Counted from the stretch's first letter, positions 7,994 to 17,122 are shown. The stretch: 43,733 bases of DNA from Promineifilum sp. (GCA_018058545.1 JAGOZU010000019.1:1-43733); one strand, 5' to 3'. The notes: generated by a model from the letters alone, not told the origin. Numbers and translations are program-made.

Positions 7994-9277
7994 TCAGGCC
8001 GTGGCCGCAAAGTAGCTCTCCAGGACGGCCTTGACGGCGTCGGCCGCCAGCTCCGGCGCGTCATTAGGCAGGCGACCCTCACGCACGCGCGCGAATTGTC
8101 TCGGCATGTACTGGCTGAGCAAGGCCAAGGGGAGCGGCCCGACCGACAGGTTATCGAGCAACCGGGCCACGGCCGCCCCCACCTCGGCCACAGGCCAATA
8201 ATAACGCGAGCGATCGCTGAAGCTGTAGGCCCGCTTGCGAGCCAAATCCGCGTCGTCGCCCTCGTAATAGCTGCGCCAATAGACCGGATTGGCCACCATG
8301 GCTGCATCCAGCGTAGCCTGCAAATTTGACGGCTCGAAGCCCCTTGCACCGCCCAGCCACGCCCTCTCAATCGCCTCCAGCGCGAACAATGCTTCACGGT
8401 AGGCGAAGGTCAACCCCGGGCCAACCTTGAGAATAGCGAAGTGATCTTCCACCAGTGCGCGCAGGGCGGCCGGGGTCTGGTAGTCTGTGGAGTGCGCCTC
8501 ATAGACAAGCCCCGGCTGTGATTCAACAAAGCGCGACAGATCGGCCGCGGCAGGGCGATCGTAATCGATGATCGTCTCGTCGCCATACTCGACGCCGGGT
8601 TGAACGACAAGGGCGATGACCCGCTGCCATGCCCCGTCAAGGCCCAGGCTGACGAAGGCCGCGCGGCTGGCGGCGATGGTCTCGGCGGCATCGGCCGGAC
8701 GGGTGACGGCAAACGAATGCCCCTCGCCCGGCAACCCCCCGGCGACAGGCACTTCCGTCCCGATGACATAGACGGGGGCGGGCGCATCGGCGCGACGATG
8801 GGCCTCGGCCACGGCGGCCAGGTCGGCGGCGCGGGCCGCGATGGTGGCAACATCCAGAGGGCCGGGCGGATCGTCCGCCAGGGACATGCTGGCGTCGAGA
8901 TGAATCTTGCTGTAGCCGGCCTGAAGATAGGCGGCGACGAGCGCGCGGGACTCAGCCATCGCCTCAGCCGCGGGCATTTTCTGCCACGGGCCGGGGCCAA
9001 GGTGATCGCCGCCGAGGATGAGCTGCTCGCCCGGCAGCCCGATGCGCTCGGCCTGTCGAGACACATGAGCCACGAACTCGGCCGGGGTCTGGCCGGTGTA
9101 ACCCCCGCGATGGTTGACCTGATTGCAGGTCGATTCAATGAGGACCGGCCGCCTCGTGTCGCGGCCGAGGGACATCGCGGCATCCAATACGACGGGATGG
9201 GCGGAGCAGATGCTGGCGATGCCAATGGGTTCGCCGGACTTGTGGCGCTCGATAAGGGTATTGAGGTTCATGGTCAT
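7994..9277 (-). CDS. kbaZ: GatZ/KbaZ-like protein (tagatose-bisphosphate aldolase subunit or tagatose-6-P 4-epimerase)
   Basis: 427 residues of the GatZ/KbaZ family, a TIM-barrel related to class II aldolases. Visible family features are IGIASICSAHPVVLDAA near the N-terminus, IESTCNQVNHRGGYTG, the metal-site-like GGDHLGPGPWQ (about residues 89-99) and KIHLDASM. In enterobacteria GatZ and KbaZ support the catalytic subunits GatY and KbaY. No GatY/KbaY partner is encoded here; the aldolase in this cluster is the unrelated class I LacD type. A stand-alone GatZ-like protein may instead act as D-tagatose-6-phosphate 4-epimerase, an activity I recall from Agrobacterium. It is the last gene of the twelve-gene run, 24 bp after the kinase upstream. 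Start ATG at 9277 or 9271; no strong ribosome site. Confidence 0.82.
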   Translation of the reverse strand: MTMNLNTLIERHKSGEPIGIASICSAHPVVLDAAMSLGRDTRRPVLIESTCNQVNHRGGYTGQTPAEFVAHVSRQAERIGLPGEQLILGGDHLGPGPWQKMPAAEAMAESRALVAAYLQAGYSKIHLDASMSLADDPPGPLDVATIAARAADLAAVAEAHRRADAPAPVYVIGTEVPVAGGLPGEGHSFAVTRPADAAETIAASRAAFVSLGLDGAWQRVIALVVQPGVEYGDETIIDYDRPAAADLSRFVESQPGLVYEAHSTDYQTPAALRALVEDHFAILKVGPGLTFAYREALFALEAIERAWLGGARGFEPSNLQATLDAAMVANPVYWRSYYEGDDADLARKRAYSFSDRSRYYWPVAEVGAAVARLLDNLSVGPLPLALLSQYMPRQFARVREGRLPNDAPELAADAVKAVLESYFAATA

Positions 9278-9301
9278 TCAGATAGTCTGCTTGCGTCCCG
9301 C

Positions 9302-10237
9302 TCAGGCCAACGCGATCTCCGGCATCCGGAGCAGGGCTTCGACCATGGTAGGCTGAGCCGCCGTGCCGCCGGAGCCGGTGGTCGAGAGCGATCCGCATAC
9401 CAACGCCAGCCTCAACGACTCGGCCGCCGTCCAGTTGTTGAGCCGTCCACAGAGGAATCCGGCGTCGAACGAATCGCCCGCGCCGACGGTATCGACCACG
9501 GTAACCGGCAGCGGCCGAGCCTGTACCGAACGGCCGCCCTGATAAGCCAACCCGCCATCCGCCCCAAGTTTGACGGCCACGGTGCCCACGCGCGCCCCCA
9601 GCCAATCGACGGCCGCGGGCAAGTCGGCCGCGCCGCTGATGGCCATGGCCTCGGTCTCGTTGGGCAGAAAGATGTCGCAATGAGGCAACACCTCGCCCGC
9701 GTCCCAGCGACCCGCAGGATCGAAGTTGGGGTCGAGCGAGGTGGTCAATCCCAGGCCATGGGCTTCGCTGAACAGCGCCGGCAGATCGGGTCGCAGCTTG
9801 TCAAGCAGGAAGTAGGCGCCGACATGGACGTGGCGGGCTTTGCGCAGCAGGCCGCGGTCTATGCGATCGGCTGTCAGCGCGGGAATGGCTCCGGGATGGG
9901 TCAGGATCGCCCGATCGCCGCCGGTCCGGGCCAGGATGACGCTCAGTCCGGAGGGCAGCGCCGAATCGACGATGCAGCCGGCGATATCGATGCCCCGGGC
10001 GGTCATGGCGTCGAGCATGAAGCGGCCGAACAAATCGTCGCCCACCAGGCCACAGAAAGCCACCCGCAGCCCCAGCCTTGCCGCCCCGCAGGCCATGATG
10101 ACCGACGACGACCCGATGGTCAGCGTCGCCTCCTCGACCAGCTTTTCGGCCTGGCCAAAGGCGGGCATCACGTCCGCGCCTCGCAGGATGAGATCAGGGT
10201 TGATCTCGCCGATGACGAGCAGATCAAACTTGTCCAT
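9302..10237 (-). CDS. PfkB-family sugar kinase
   Basis: A 311-residue ribokinase-fold kinase. The N-terminus has the substrate-binding GEINPDL segment, the middle has LDPNFDPAGRW, PNETEAM and VKLGADGG, and the C-terminal signature DTVGAGDSF (about 249-257) contains the catalytic aspartate. Context between LacD-type aldolase and GatZ-like protein suggests tagatose-6-phosphate kinase (LacC-like role), but galactosamine kinase is equally possible because the locus imports sugar by ABC transport without phosphorylation and encodes only this one kinase. The ATG at 10237 is chosen over the GTG at 10264 because the protein then starts directly with the beta-strand DLLVIGEI. Confidence 0.88.
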   Translation of the reverse strand: MDKFDLLVIGEINPDLILRGADVMPAFGQAEKLVEEATLTIGSSSVIMACGAARLGLRVAFCGLVGDDLFGRFMLDAMTARGIDIAGCIVDSALPSGLSVILARTGGDRAILTHPGAIPALTADRIDRGLLRKARHVHVGAYFLLDKLRPDLPALFSEAHGLGLTTSLDPNFDPAGRWDAGEVLPHCDIFLPNETEAMAISGAADLPAAVDWLGARVGTVAVKLGADGGLAYQGGRSVQARPLPVTVVDTVGAGDSFDAGFLCGRLNNWTAAESLRLALVCGSLSTTGSGGTAAQPTMVEALLRMPEIALA

Positions 10238-10264
10238 CAGGTCGTTCCCGGCGGTCGAGCGCAC

Positions 10265-11236
10265 CTAGTAGCTCTCGTACCATGTCTCGCCCACGTCAGT
10301 GGCCGATGAGGCATAGAACCGGGTGAACGGCGTGCCACGTTCAGCGATGATCTCGCCCAATTCCACCATGCGGTCGACAGCTTGCTTGTTGAGAAAGTCG
10401 GCCCGTGCATCGCCGCGCAACTCAACCGCCTCTTGCCACACGGCGCGCCCGGCCATGACCCCGCCGGCCCCGCATCGGCAGGCGATCTCCGCCTGGCGCG
10501 CGAAGGTCTCGAAGGGCACCCCGGCGCTGAGCAGCACCCAGGGCGTGCGGCTGGCCTCGTTCAACTCATGACAGGCCTCTTCCCAGACCTTCTCGTCCGG
10601 CTCCTCGCTGACGTCGAGCGGGAATTCGGCCTTGAGCACGTCGATGCCTCGTGGCGTGAAGCGGCGGGCGGTCTCGATGACCACGGCGCGTTTCTCGGCC
10701 GAGGAAAGCTTCTTGCGTCGGTTGTCGATGGAGAAAGAGAGCGGTTCCAGGAAAAGGGGCATGTCGTACTGGCGGCAAGCCCGCGCCACCTCATCCACCA
10801 ACGCCTCTTGCTCGGCGGCATTATGAGCCTCAGGATGATAGTAGAGGAGCAGCTTGACAGCCGACGCGCCCATGCGAGCGATCTTTTCCACGCCCCAACC
10901 GGGCAGGACTTCGCTGCGGCGAGCGGTTGGCTCATCGGTGTAGCCGGTCGATTCGACGGCGACCATCAGCCCTGTGCGGCCGGGCAACGCCCGAGCGGCG
11001 ATACTTTGAGCCGCGCCGAATTCGGGGTCGAGCAACACGGCCGAGCTGACCGGGGCCAGGGCATGCACGACATCGTTCTTGAAATCGACCATCTCCTCGT
11101 AGCCCACGGAGTCGGGGTTGGCGGGGTTGAGGGCGTGCCGCAGGTTGTTGCGGTGGTCGAGGGCCATGATGACGAAAAAGCCATCGGGCGTGGCGCATTG
11201 CTGAATGCGACGCAGTTTGCCGATTGTAAGGTCCAT
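10265..11236 (-). CDS. lacD: LacD-like class I tagatose-1,6-bisphosphate aldolase
   Basis: A 323-residue class I aldolase of the LacD family, which forms a Schiff base with tagatose-1,6-bisphosphate and yields DHAP and glyceraldehyde-3-phosphate. Visible are the N-terminal ALDHRNNLR, LLDPEFG, VESTGY, AVKLLLYYHP and, at about residue 202, the Schiff-base lysine in GIDVLKAEFP. GGVMAGRAVWQEAV near the C-terminus forms the phosphate site. Length fits LacD (about 325). A good ribosome site (GAGGA) precedes the start. It sits between the GH4 glycosidase and the kinase. LacD enzymes accept several ketohexose bisphosphates, so specificity is inferred from context. Confidence 0.88.
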   Translation of the reverse strand: MDLTIGKLRRIQQCATPDGFFVIMALDHRNNLRHALNPANPDSVGYEEMVDFKNDVVHALAPVSSAVLLDPEFGAAQSIAARALPGRTGLMVAVESTGYTDEPTARRSEVLPGWGVEKIARMGASAVKLLLYYHPEAHNAAEQEALVDEVARACRQYDMPLFLEPLSFSIDNRRKKLSSAEKRAVVIETARRFTPRGIDVLKAEFPLDVSEEPDEKVWEEACHELNEASRTPWVLLSAGVPFETFARQAEIACRCGAGGVMAGRAVWQEAVELRGDARADFLNKQAVDRMVELGEIIAERGTPFTRFYASSATDVGETWYESY

Positions 11237-11256
11237 AGAATTATCCTCGCGTGTGA

Positions 11257-12561
11257 TTATAGAAAGTCGGGCAGATAATCCCGCTCGGCGGCGACCATCT
11301 GGTCAAACATCGTCCGAATTTCGCCCAGCGACAGGACGGCCGAGGTCAACGGGTCGAGCATCAGGGCGTGGACGGCCGCCTCGCGGTCGCGCTCCAGCAC
11401 AGCCGTGGCCACCAGGTCATGGAAGGCCATATGTTGCGCATCCAGCGCGGCCAGTTGGGTGGGCAACGAGCCGAAGTGCGTCGGCTGGATGCCCTTCTTG
11501 TCCACCAGACAAGCCACCTCGACGACGCCGTCTTGCGGCAGGTTGTCAATCAGCCCGGTGTTATAGACATTGCCGTAGATGACCGCCGGCCGATCGGTGT
11601 GCATGGCTTCGATGATGTTCGAGGCGAATTCCTCGCCACGCTCCATCTCGTACTCCTCCTCTCCGGCCAGGATACGCCGCAAGCGCGCGTCCTGTTCCCC
11701 CCGCCAGCGCGGCCAGTTATTGGCGTAGAACCCGCTCTCACCACGATATTCGGCGCGGGTATAGGTCTTCACCAGATCGGGCCGCTTGCGGTAATAGGCG
11801 GTGTATTCACTGACATGGCCGCTGGACTCGGTGGGGAAGGCCCCCAGATGGCGCATCATGTCGAAGCGCACCGGGTCGCGCTCATAGATGGCCGGGTCCT
11901 TCATGCGCTCGCGCAGCAGCGGGTAGAGGTCCTCGCCGTCGCGCTCCAGCCGCACCAGCCAGGCCAGATGGTTGATGCCGGCCGCGCGCCAGTCGATCTG
12001 CTCGATGGGCATGTCGAGGTACTCGGCCAACTCGTGGGCCGTATTTTGAATGGAGTGGCACAGGCCGACGACAGGCATATCCGTGTAGCGAGCCGCCGTC
12101 AGCACCGTCAGCGACATGGGGTTTGTGTAATTCATGATCAGCGCCCGCGGGGCGTAGATCTCGATGTCGTCGATGATATCGAGCCACGACGGCAGTGTGC
12201 GCAGGGACTTGAACAGGCCGCCCGGGCCGATGGTGTCGCCGATGCACTGGTCGATGCCATAGCTCAGCGGGATATCGTAGTCGTGGCGGACATTGGGCAA
12301 CCCGGCGACTTCGATGGTATTGATGACGAAATCGCTGCCGGGAAGGTGTTGGGTGCGGTCGGTGCCCGCCTCCACCGTCCAGCGGCGGCCGCTGCGGGCG
12401 ATAAGGTATTCCGCCGTGCGGTGGACAAGCTCCAGCCGCTCGGCATCGATATCGACCAGCGCGAACGTGCCTTCTTCCAGCGCCGGCGTGCACAGGATAT
12501 CGGTCATCAGCTCGGTGGCAAACTCGGTGCTCCCGGCACCGATCAACGTAACTTTGGTCAT
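11257..12561 (-). CDS. GH4 alpha-galactosidase-like glycosidase
   Basis: A 434-residue glycoside hydrolase family 4 enzyme. These cytoplasmic enzymes use NAD+ and a divalent metal in an oxidation-elimination mechanism. The N-terminal Rossmann motif VTLIGAGSTEF (4-13) binds NAD, NYTNPM (144-149) lines the cofactor site, and the metal-binding GLCHS (Cys168-His169) and AGINH (His198) motifs are intact. The CHS form is typical of the MelA-type alpha-galactosidase branch; aglucosidases and 6-phospho enzymes are the alternatives. Ribosome site AAGGAG precedes ATG 12561, which excludes an 87-residue upstream extension. No signal peptide, so it acts on imported oligosaccharides. In this cluster it could release galactose or galactosamine from alpha-linked fragments. 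Confidence 0.87.
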   Translation of the reverse strand: MTKVTLIGAGSTEFATELMTDILCTPALEEGTFALVDIDAERLELVHRTAEYLIARSGRRWTVEAGTDRTQHLPGSDFVINTIEVAGLPNVRHDYDIPLSYGIDQCIGDTIGPGGLFKSLRTLPSWLDIIDDIEIYAPRALIMNYTNPMSLTVLTAARYTDMPVVGLCHSIQNTAHELAEYLDMPIEQIDWRAAGINHLAWLVRLERDGEDLYPLLRERMKDPAIYERDPVRFDMMRHLGAFPTESSGHVSEYTAYYRKRPDLVKTYTRAEYRGESGFYANNWPRWRGEQDARLRRILAGEEEYEMERGEEFASNIIEAMHTDRPAVIYGNVYNTGLIDNLPQDGVVEVACLVDKKGIQPTHFGSLPTQLAALDAQHMAFHDLVATAVLERDREAAVHALMLDPLTSAVLSLGEIRTMFDQMVAAERDYLPDFL

Positions 12562-12589
12562 GATAACTCCTTCAACAAAGCCTGACAGG

Positions 12590-13654
12590 CTAATCCGGCT
12601 CAAAGCCGGGGTTGATGCGCAACCGGCCGAGGCTCCGGTCGGTGACATATTCGACATAGCCGCGAGCGGCCGACCGGGCATAGGCGTCGGCGATCTGCTC
12701 GGCCTTTTCCGTGTAATCGATGACGAGCACCAGCTTCCCGGCCGCCACCCATTGATCGAGGATGGCCTCGCGCGCCGCCGTCCAGTCGGCCGGGCTTGGC
12801 TCGTGGTCTCGTGGATAACCATAATAGAGGTCTTCGACGCCGATGCCGTTCATCGCCGCCAGGAAGTCGGGGAACATCGTGCCCAGTTCCTCGGAATTTT
12901 GCGGGAAGACCAGGAAATTCGGATTGCGTTCGCGGGCGTAGGCGGTGAAGTCCAGAATGAAATCCACCATCTCGCGGGCGGCCGTGTCGCGGCCGTCGCG
13001 CTCCTCATAGTACTGATAGGCGTCGACGCGATCGAGATAGACGCCATCGAAACCCAGGGCCATGATGCGGTCGAGATAGCTGTCGGGGTGGCCATAGATG
13101 ATCTCTTGCCACGCCGGCATCCAGTAGCGCACCCAATAATCGTTGGCCCAGGTCTCATCGGGCGCATCGAGCCACGCCGGCGGGTTGTCGCGCCAGGCGG
13201 GATCCCAGTATTCGCGATAGGTCTCGGCCTGCCCGATGCTCATGTAGGCCAGAACAATCTTGTCGCCGCCGGCGCTGCGTTTCAGGGCGGGGATGACATC
13301 GGGCGAGTTCCCGGCCGCGGCAATGCTGACGACGGCCAGATCAAAAGCCGTGGGGCCGATGCGGTCTGGCCGAGGGCGCTGCAACTGGTAGAGGAAATCG
13401 TCCACCTCCAGCAAACGCTCCTGCGTGACGGGCTGATCCGTCGGTCGGGGCGTGGACGCCGCTGGCGTGGGCGCCGCCGGCGTGGCCACGGCTGATGTCG
13501 CCTCAGTTATCGTCGTAGCCTCTACGGCCGGCGTCGTCTCGGCCGTCAGCGTCGTGCCGCGGCATCCCACCATCCATACCGCCAGCGCCAGCAAGGCTAA
13601 CAACCCGACCGCTCGGCGGTTTCGCGCTCCAGTCCCCCATATTGTGTTCATCAT
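12590..13654 (-). CDS. Lipoprotein GH114-type glycosidase (MJ1477/TM1410 family)
   Basis: A 354-residue putative extracellular glycosidase of the endo-alpha-1,4-polygalactosaminidase family (GH114, MJ1477/TM1410 branch). A lipoprotein signal ends in WMVGC (lipidated Cys at about 31), followed by a Thr/Pro/Ala linker to about residue 85. The barrel begins with FLYQLQRP; then come LAYMSIGQAETYREYW, the active-site-like GFDGVYLDRVDAY with acidic residues on beta-strand ends, and FPQNSEEL. ATG 13654 follows an AAAGGA site and lies 5 bp after the stop of the upstream permease, so it is part of the transport operon. TM1410-branch members have little biochemistry, so substrate is inferred from family and context. 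Confidence 0.82.
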   Translation of the reverse strand: MMNTIWGTGARNRRAVGLLALLALAVWMVGCRGTTLTAETTPAVEATTITEATSAVATPAAPTPAASTPRPTDQPVTQERLLEVDDFLYQLQRPRPDRIGPTAFDLAVVSIAAAGNSPDVIPALKRSAGGDKIVLAYMSIGQAETYREYWDPAWRDNPPAWLDAPDETWANDYWVRYWMPAWQEIIYGHPDSYLDRIMALGFDGVYLDRVDAYQYYEERDGRDTAAREMVDFILDFTAYARERNPNFLVFPQNSEELGTMFPDFLAAMNGIGVEDLYYGYPRDHEPSPADWTAAREAILDQWVAAGKLVLVIDYTEKAEQIADAYARSAARGYVEYVTDRSLGRLRINPGFEPD

Positions 13655-13659
13655 CGTCA

Positions 13660-14529
13660 CTATCCTTTCATCCCCGACAGCGTCATTCCGCGCACGATCC
13701 AGCGCTGGGTCAGCAGGAAGACGGCCAGGATGGGGATGATCACGATGACCGACGCGGCCATCGTCAGTTGAATCTGATTGGAATGCTGCGTCGAGTACCA
13801 GGTGAGGATGATCGGCAGGGTGCGCTTGTTTTGCTCGGTCAGGATGATGAGCGGCCAGAGATAGGCGTTCCAGTTCCACATGAAGGTCATCATCCCCAGC
13901 GTGGCCAGGGCCGGACTGAGCTGGGGCAAGGCGATCGACCAGAAGATGCGCCACTCCGACGCCCCGTCAACCCGCCCGGCATCGAGCATCTCGCTGGGAA
14001 TAGACAGGGCGAACTGGCGCACCAGGAAGATACCGAAAGCGCTGAAGGCCGAGCCGACGATCAGACCAGCCAGATTGTTGACCAGCCCCAGTCGAGCCAG
14101 AATCAGATAGCCGGGGATCATCGTCACCTGGAACGGGATCATCATCGTCGCCAGAACAAACCAGAACAAGGCCCGTTTGAGCGGAAATTCGAACTTGGCA
14201 AAGATATAGCCGAACAAGGCGCTGGTGGACACAGCCAGGATAACGTTGCTCACGGCAATGATGGCCGAGTTGCGATAGAAGGTGATCAGCGGCAACTTCG
14301 GATCGTTCAGGATGGTGCGGTAATTCTCCAGCGTGGGCGATTGCGGCCAAAAGGTCGGCGGAACCTGACGCACCTCGGCCCCGGTCTTGAACGAAGCCAG
14401 GATCATCCACACAAAGGGAATGATGGCGATGATGCTGGAGATGATCAGGATGGTGTAGACCGCCAGGCGCCCCAGCGACAGTCGCCTCTCCGAACGATCA
14501 TGTGCCGGCCGTATCATTGTCGTCGTCAT
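13660..14529 (-). CDS. ABC sugar importer permease, MalG type
   Basis: A 289-residue inner-membrane permease of the carbohydrate-uptake type 1 ABC family. About six hydrophobic helices are visible, starting with VYTILIISSIIAIIPFVWMI. The cytoplasmic EAA loop reads DGASEWRIFWSIALPQLSPAL and would contact an ATPase. The protein ends close to the membrane, as in MalG/UgpE-type subunits. A GGGAG ribosome site precedes ATG 14529. Its partner permease is directly upstream; no ATPase gene is in the window, so a shared MsiK-like ATPase encoded elsewhere is likely. Confidence 0.93.
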   Translation of the reverse strand: MTTTMIRPAHDRSERRLSLGRLAVYTILIISSIIAIIPFVWMILASFKTGAEVRQVPPTFWPQSPTLENYRTILNDPKLPLITFYRNSAIIAVSNVILAVSTSALFGYIFAKFEFPLKRALFWFVLATMMIPFQVTMIPGYLILARLGLVNNLAGLIVGSAFSAFGIFLVRQFALSIPSEMLDAGRVDGASEWRIFWSIALPQLSPALATLGMMTFMWNWNAYLWPLIILTEQNKRTLPIILTWYSTQHSNQIQLTMAASVIVIIPILAVFLLTQRWIVRGMTLSGMKG

Positions 14530-14615
14530 GATTACTCCCAATAGCGTTTGAAGATCGCATCGATGGCCCGCATTCGGCAACGAAAATTCGCGCCATCAAT
14601 GAGGATGCTCTACTC

Positions 14616-15638
14616 TCAATATTCCCACTCGCTGCGCAACATACGGTTCTGGACAAGCGAAACGGCCAGAACGATGAGGAACAGAATGACCGACGTGGCC
14701 GCGGCCCAGCCCATGTTCTGGAAGCGAAAAGCGTTGTCATAGATGTCGAAGGTCAACACGCGGGTCTGGTTGTCCGGGCCGCCGCGGGTCATGACCTGGA
14801 AGATGTCGAACACCTGGAAGGCCGAGATCATGGTCAGGATAGCCGTCAGCAGGATCGTCGGCCGCAGCAGGGGCAGCGTAATATGGCGAAACATCGTGAA
14901 CCCCGATGCCCCGTCCATGATCGCCGCGTCACGGATGCTGTCCGGGATTCCCTGCAAGGCGGCGATGAAGATGATCAGGTTGTAGCCGATGTCCTGCCAC
15001 AGATAGGCGATGATGACGGCGATCAGGGCCACGGGGATGGGGCCGATGACCAGCGTGGCGTCGCCGACCCAGTTGATGGCGATCATGCGCCCGGCCATTG
15101 AGCCAAGAGCGGCATTGAGCAGCCCGCGCTGCGGGTGCAGGATATAGCCCCACATGATGGCCACGCCAACCGACGAGGTGACGATGGGCAGAAAGAAAAT
15201 CGTGCGAAAGCCTACCCGTAGCCGGTTGTGTACCGATTCGATCATCGCCGCCAGCGGCAAGGTAATCAACAGGTTGAGCGGGACGACCAGGAAGGCGAAC
15301 ATGAGCGTCGTCTTGACGCTTATATGAAACAGCCGCACGGTCAGCGGAGCCTCAGGGCTGAAGTTCAGCATATCGCGAAAGTGCTGGAGGCCTACGAAGG
15401 GGTTTTCGCCACCCAGACCCAGGATGATGCCCCCCTGCCGTCGCGCGCTATAGTCAAAGAAGGCCAGCGCCGCCGCCCAAACGATGGGCAGCAGTGACCA
15501 GAAGGCGACGTAGAGGATCATCGGGATCAGGGTCGACAGAACAAAGACTTTCTGCGCGCCGGTGCGGCCCTGCCAGAAACGCGGCCGGGGTGGCGGGGTG
15601 CCGGGCAGAGTCACAGGGCGGTTGGTGGTTGCGTTCAT
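14616..15638 (-). CDS. ABC sugar importer permease, MalF type
   Basis: A 340-residue permease of the same carbohydrate ABC importer. A basic, Pro-rich N-terminus leads to the first helix (VFVLSTLIPMILYVAFWSLL), the long periplasmic loop typical of MalF/UgpA-type subunits follows, and the EAA loop reads DAAIMDGASGFTMFRHITLPLLRP. The ATG at 15638 has a GAGAGGA ribosome site; a 65-residue upstream extension lacks support. An 86-bp gap separates it from the MalG-type gene. Together with the binding protein it would import oligosaccharides made by the secreted GH114 enzymes. Confidence 0.93.
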   Translation of the reverse strand: MNATTNRPVTLPGTPPPRPRFWQGRTGAQKVFVLSTLIPMILYVAFWSLLPIVWAAALAFFDYSARRQGGIILGLGGENPFVGLQHFRDMLNFSPEAPLTVRLFHISVKTTLMFAFLVVPLNLLITLPLAAMIESVHNRLRVGFRTIFFLPIVTSSVGVAIMWGYILHPQRGLLNAALGSMAGRMIAINWVGDATLVIGPIPVALIAVIIAYLWQDIGYNLIIFIAALQGIPDSIRDAAIMDGASGFTMFRHITLPLLRPTILLTAILTMISAFQVFDIFQVMTRGGPDNQTRVLTFDIYDNAFRFQNMGWAAATSVILFLIVLAVSLVQNRMLRSEWEY

Positions 15639-15658
15639 ATTTCCTCTCGTGCCGACGG

Positions 15659-16951
15659 CTATGGGTATTCGGCCAGACAATCCAGACGGAATGATCCATC
15701 CAATTCCAGCGGCAGCTTCAACCATGAGAAACCACGGGCATTGAGCGCCGGGCAAAAAGTCGCCGGGTTGCCACGATATTCCACACCGAAGACGGCCTTG
15801 CCCGCGGCGACAAAGGGATCGAGCAATTCGCACTCGTCATATTGGAAGCACTGCTCGTTGAGCGCCCAATCAAAGTAGGGTAACAAGTCACCGATCTGAT
15901 CCAGGTCGTTCTTCAGGCCGATGGACAAACCGCGAGCGTGAGCTTCATCAGCCAGCCAACGGTTGTAGGCCAATTGGTGGGCATACTTCAGGGGAAAGCC
16001 GGTGTTATTGGTGTAGCCGTCTATGTTGTCGGGTTCCACGCCGTCGCAGCCCTTCGCGGCGGCCAGATCAAGCCGGGCGGCCATAATCGGACCGAGGATG
16101 TCCAGACGACGAATGTCGAGCCACTTTTCGCCCGCCCATCCGTTGTTGCGTCCCTTGACGGCGGCGGGGAAATCGGCCGCATCGGGCCGCCAATTCTCCC
16201 AACTGCCGGCGCTGAAGTAGCAAATCACCGCGCGGCCGTCGCCTTGTAACTCATCGATGAGCGATTGAGGCGAATCAAACAGATCGATGTCGTACATAGC
16301 CACGTCATAGCCGGTGTCGATCTCGCCCTGTAATTGCCACTGCCAGGTTGTTCCCGGCGCGGGCTGCCAAATGCTGCCGGGCGGGGCATCGTCGATATTG
16401 GCGACGAGGGCCAGGTAGTCCAGCCAACTATCGGCCTTGCCGGTGGTGCGATAGCGCAAGCGCAATTCGCCATTATGGACGAAGCGTGACGGCGAGCCGA
16501 CGGCGTCAAACGAGAAAGCGCTCCAGGATGGTCCGGCAGCGGCGCTGTCGCCCAAGGCGACCCAACGTTTGGCGGAGAAGTCACGCAACTCCCAACGCCA
16601 GACGGACGACCCGCCGGCGGGGCCGCGATAGTTGGTCTCGAGTCGCAAGCCTGACAGTTCGCTGGCGACCATGCCTGCCGGTAGCCGGAAAATGAACGTG
16701 CCGCTGTAGCCGCGCGTGCCGGCATCGAACAACTTGTAGCGGGCGGGATCATCGTCGCCGGGGGCTTGGTCAGCTGTATTCAGGACGGAGAGGGGGCCCG
16801 CGTTGCTGCGGCCGACGCTGGTAGTCAGTTTTGCCGCGTGCAGGGTGTGGTCGGCCGCACGAACTGTCGCCGCCGAAGTGGTCAGAAACAAGGTCATGAC
16901 GATGGTCAGGACTGCCAATTGCCTCGGATGGAGAAGAATCGACTTGATCAT
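15659..16951 (-). CDS. Secreted GH114 endo-alpha-1,4-polygalactosaminidase with N-terminal beta domain
   Basis: A 430-residue exported enzyme. Residues 1-33 are a signal peptide ending in VRAA. Residues about 35-185 form a beta-rich domain (LETNYRGPAGGSSVWRWELRDF, LRLRYRTTGKADSWLDYLALV) that looks like a carbohydrate-binding or structural module. The GH114 domain (about 190-430) has all the family landmarks: WQWQLQGEIDT, YDIDLFD, VICYFSAGSWENWRPD, WLDIR, KGCDGVEPDNIDGY with the acidic active-site residues, LAYNRWLADEAHARGLSIGLKND, NEQCFQYDEC and KAVFGVEY. GH114 enzymes cut alpha-1,4-linked galactosamine runs. It lies between the binding-protein gene and the permeases. This is the strongest substrate clue in the cluster. 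Confidence 0.9.
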   Translation of the reverse strand: MIKSILLHPRQLAVLTIVMTLFLTTSAATVRAADHTLHAAKLTTSVGRSNAGPLSVLNTADQAPGDDDPARYKLFDAGTRGYSGTFIFRLPAGMVASELSGLRLETNYRGPAGGSSVWRWELRDFSAKRWVALGDSAAAGPSWSAFSFDAVGSPSRFVHNGELRLRYRTTGKADSWLDYLALVANIDDAPPGSIWQPAPGTTWQWQLQGEIDTGYDVAMYDIDLFDSPQSLIDELQGDGRAVICYFSAGSWENWRPDAADFPAAVKGRNNGWAGEKWLDIRRLDILGPIMAARLDLAAAKGCDGVEPDNIDGYTNNTGFPLKYAHQLAYNRWLADEAHARGLSIGLKNDLDQIGDLLPYFDWALNEQCFQYDECELLDPFVAAGKAVFGVEYRGNPATFCPALNARGFSWLKLPLELDGSFRLDCLAEYP

Positions 16952-17122
16952 GATTAACCCCTATTGGTTCATATCAGTCGCTACCACGCGCAGTTGCCGT
17001 TTTCCGGCTGCCTGAGGGCCAAGGGACAAGACAATCGGCGCGAGGGAGCGAATCACACCGCTGCGGACATCGCCGATTGCCTTGCCCGGCTTTGCGCCCT
17101 TTGGAATAAGCGCTCTACTTAA
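16952..17122. other. Intergenic gap between binding-protein and GH114 genes
   Basis: 171 bp without a gene. It begins with the AGGGG ribosome site of the GH114 gene. I see no strong terminator; such gaps after binding-protein genes often lower expression of downstream genes through RNA processing, which is only a possibility here. Confidence 0.35.

Noticed and set aside
8600-10309. 569-residue plus-strand frame
   Set aside because: Spans two recognised minus-strand genes and their junction, with no motif; an antisense shadow.
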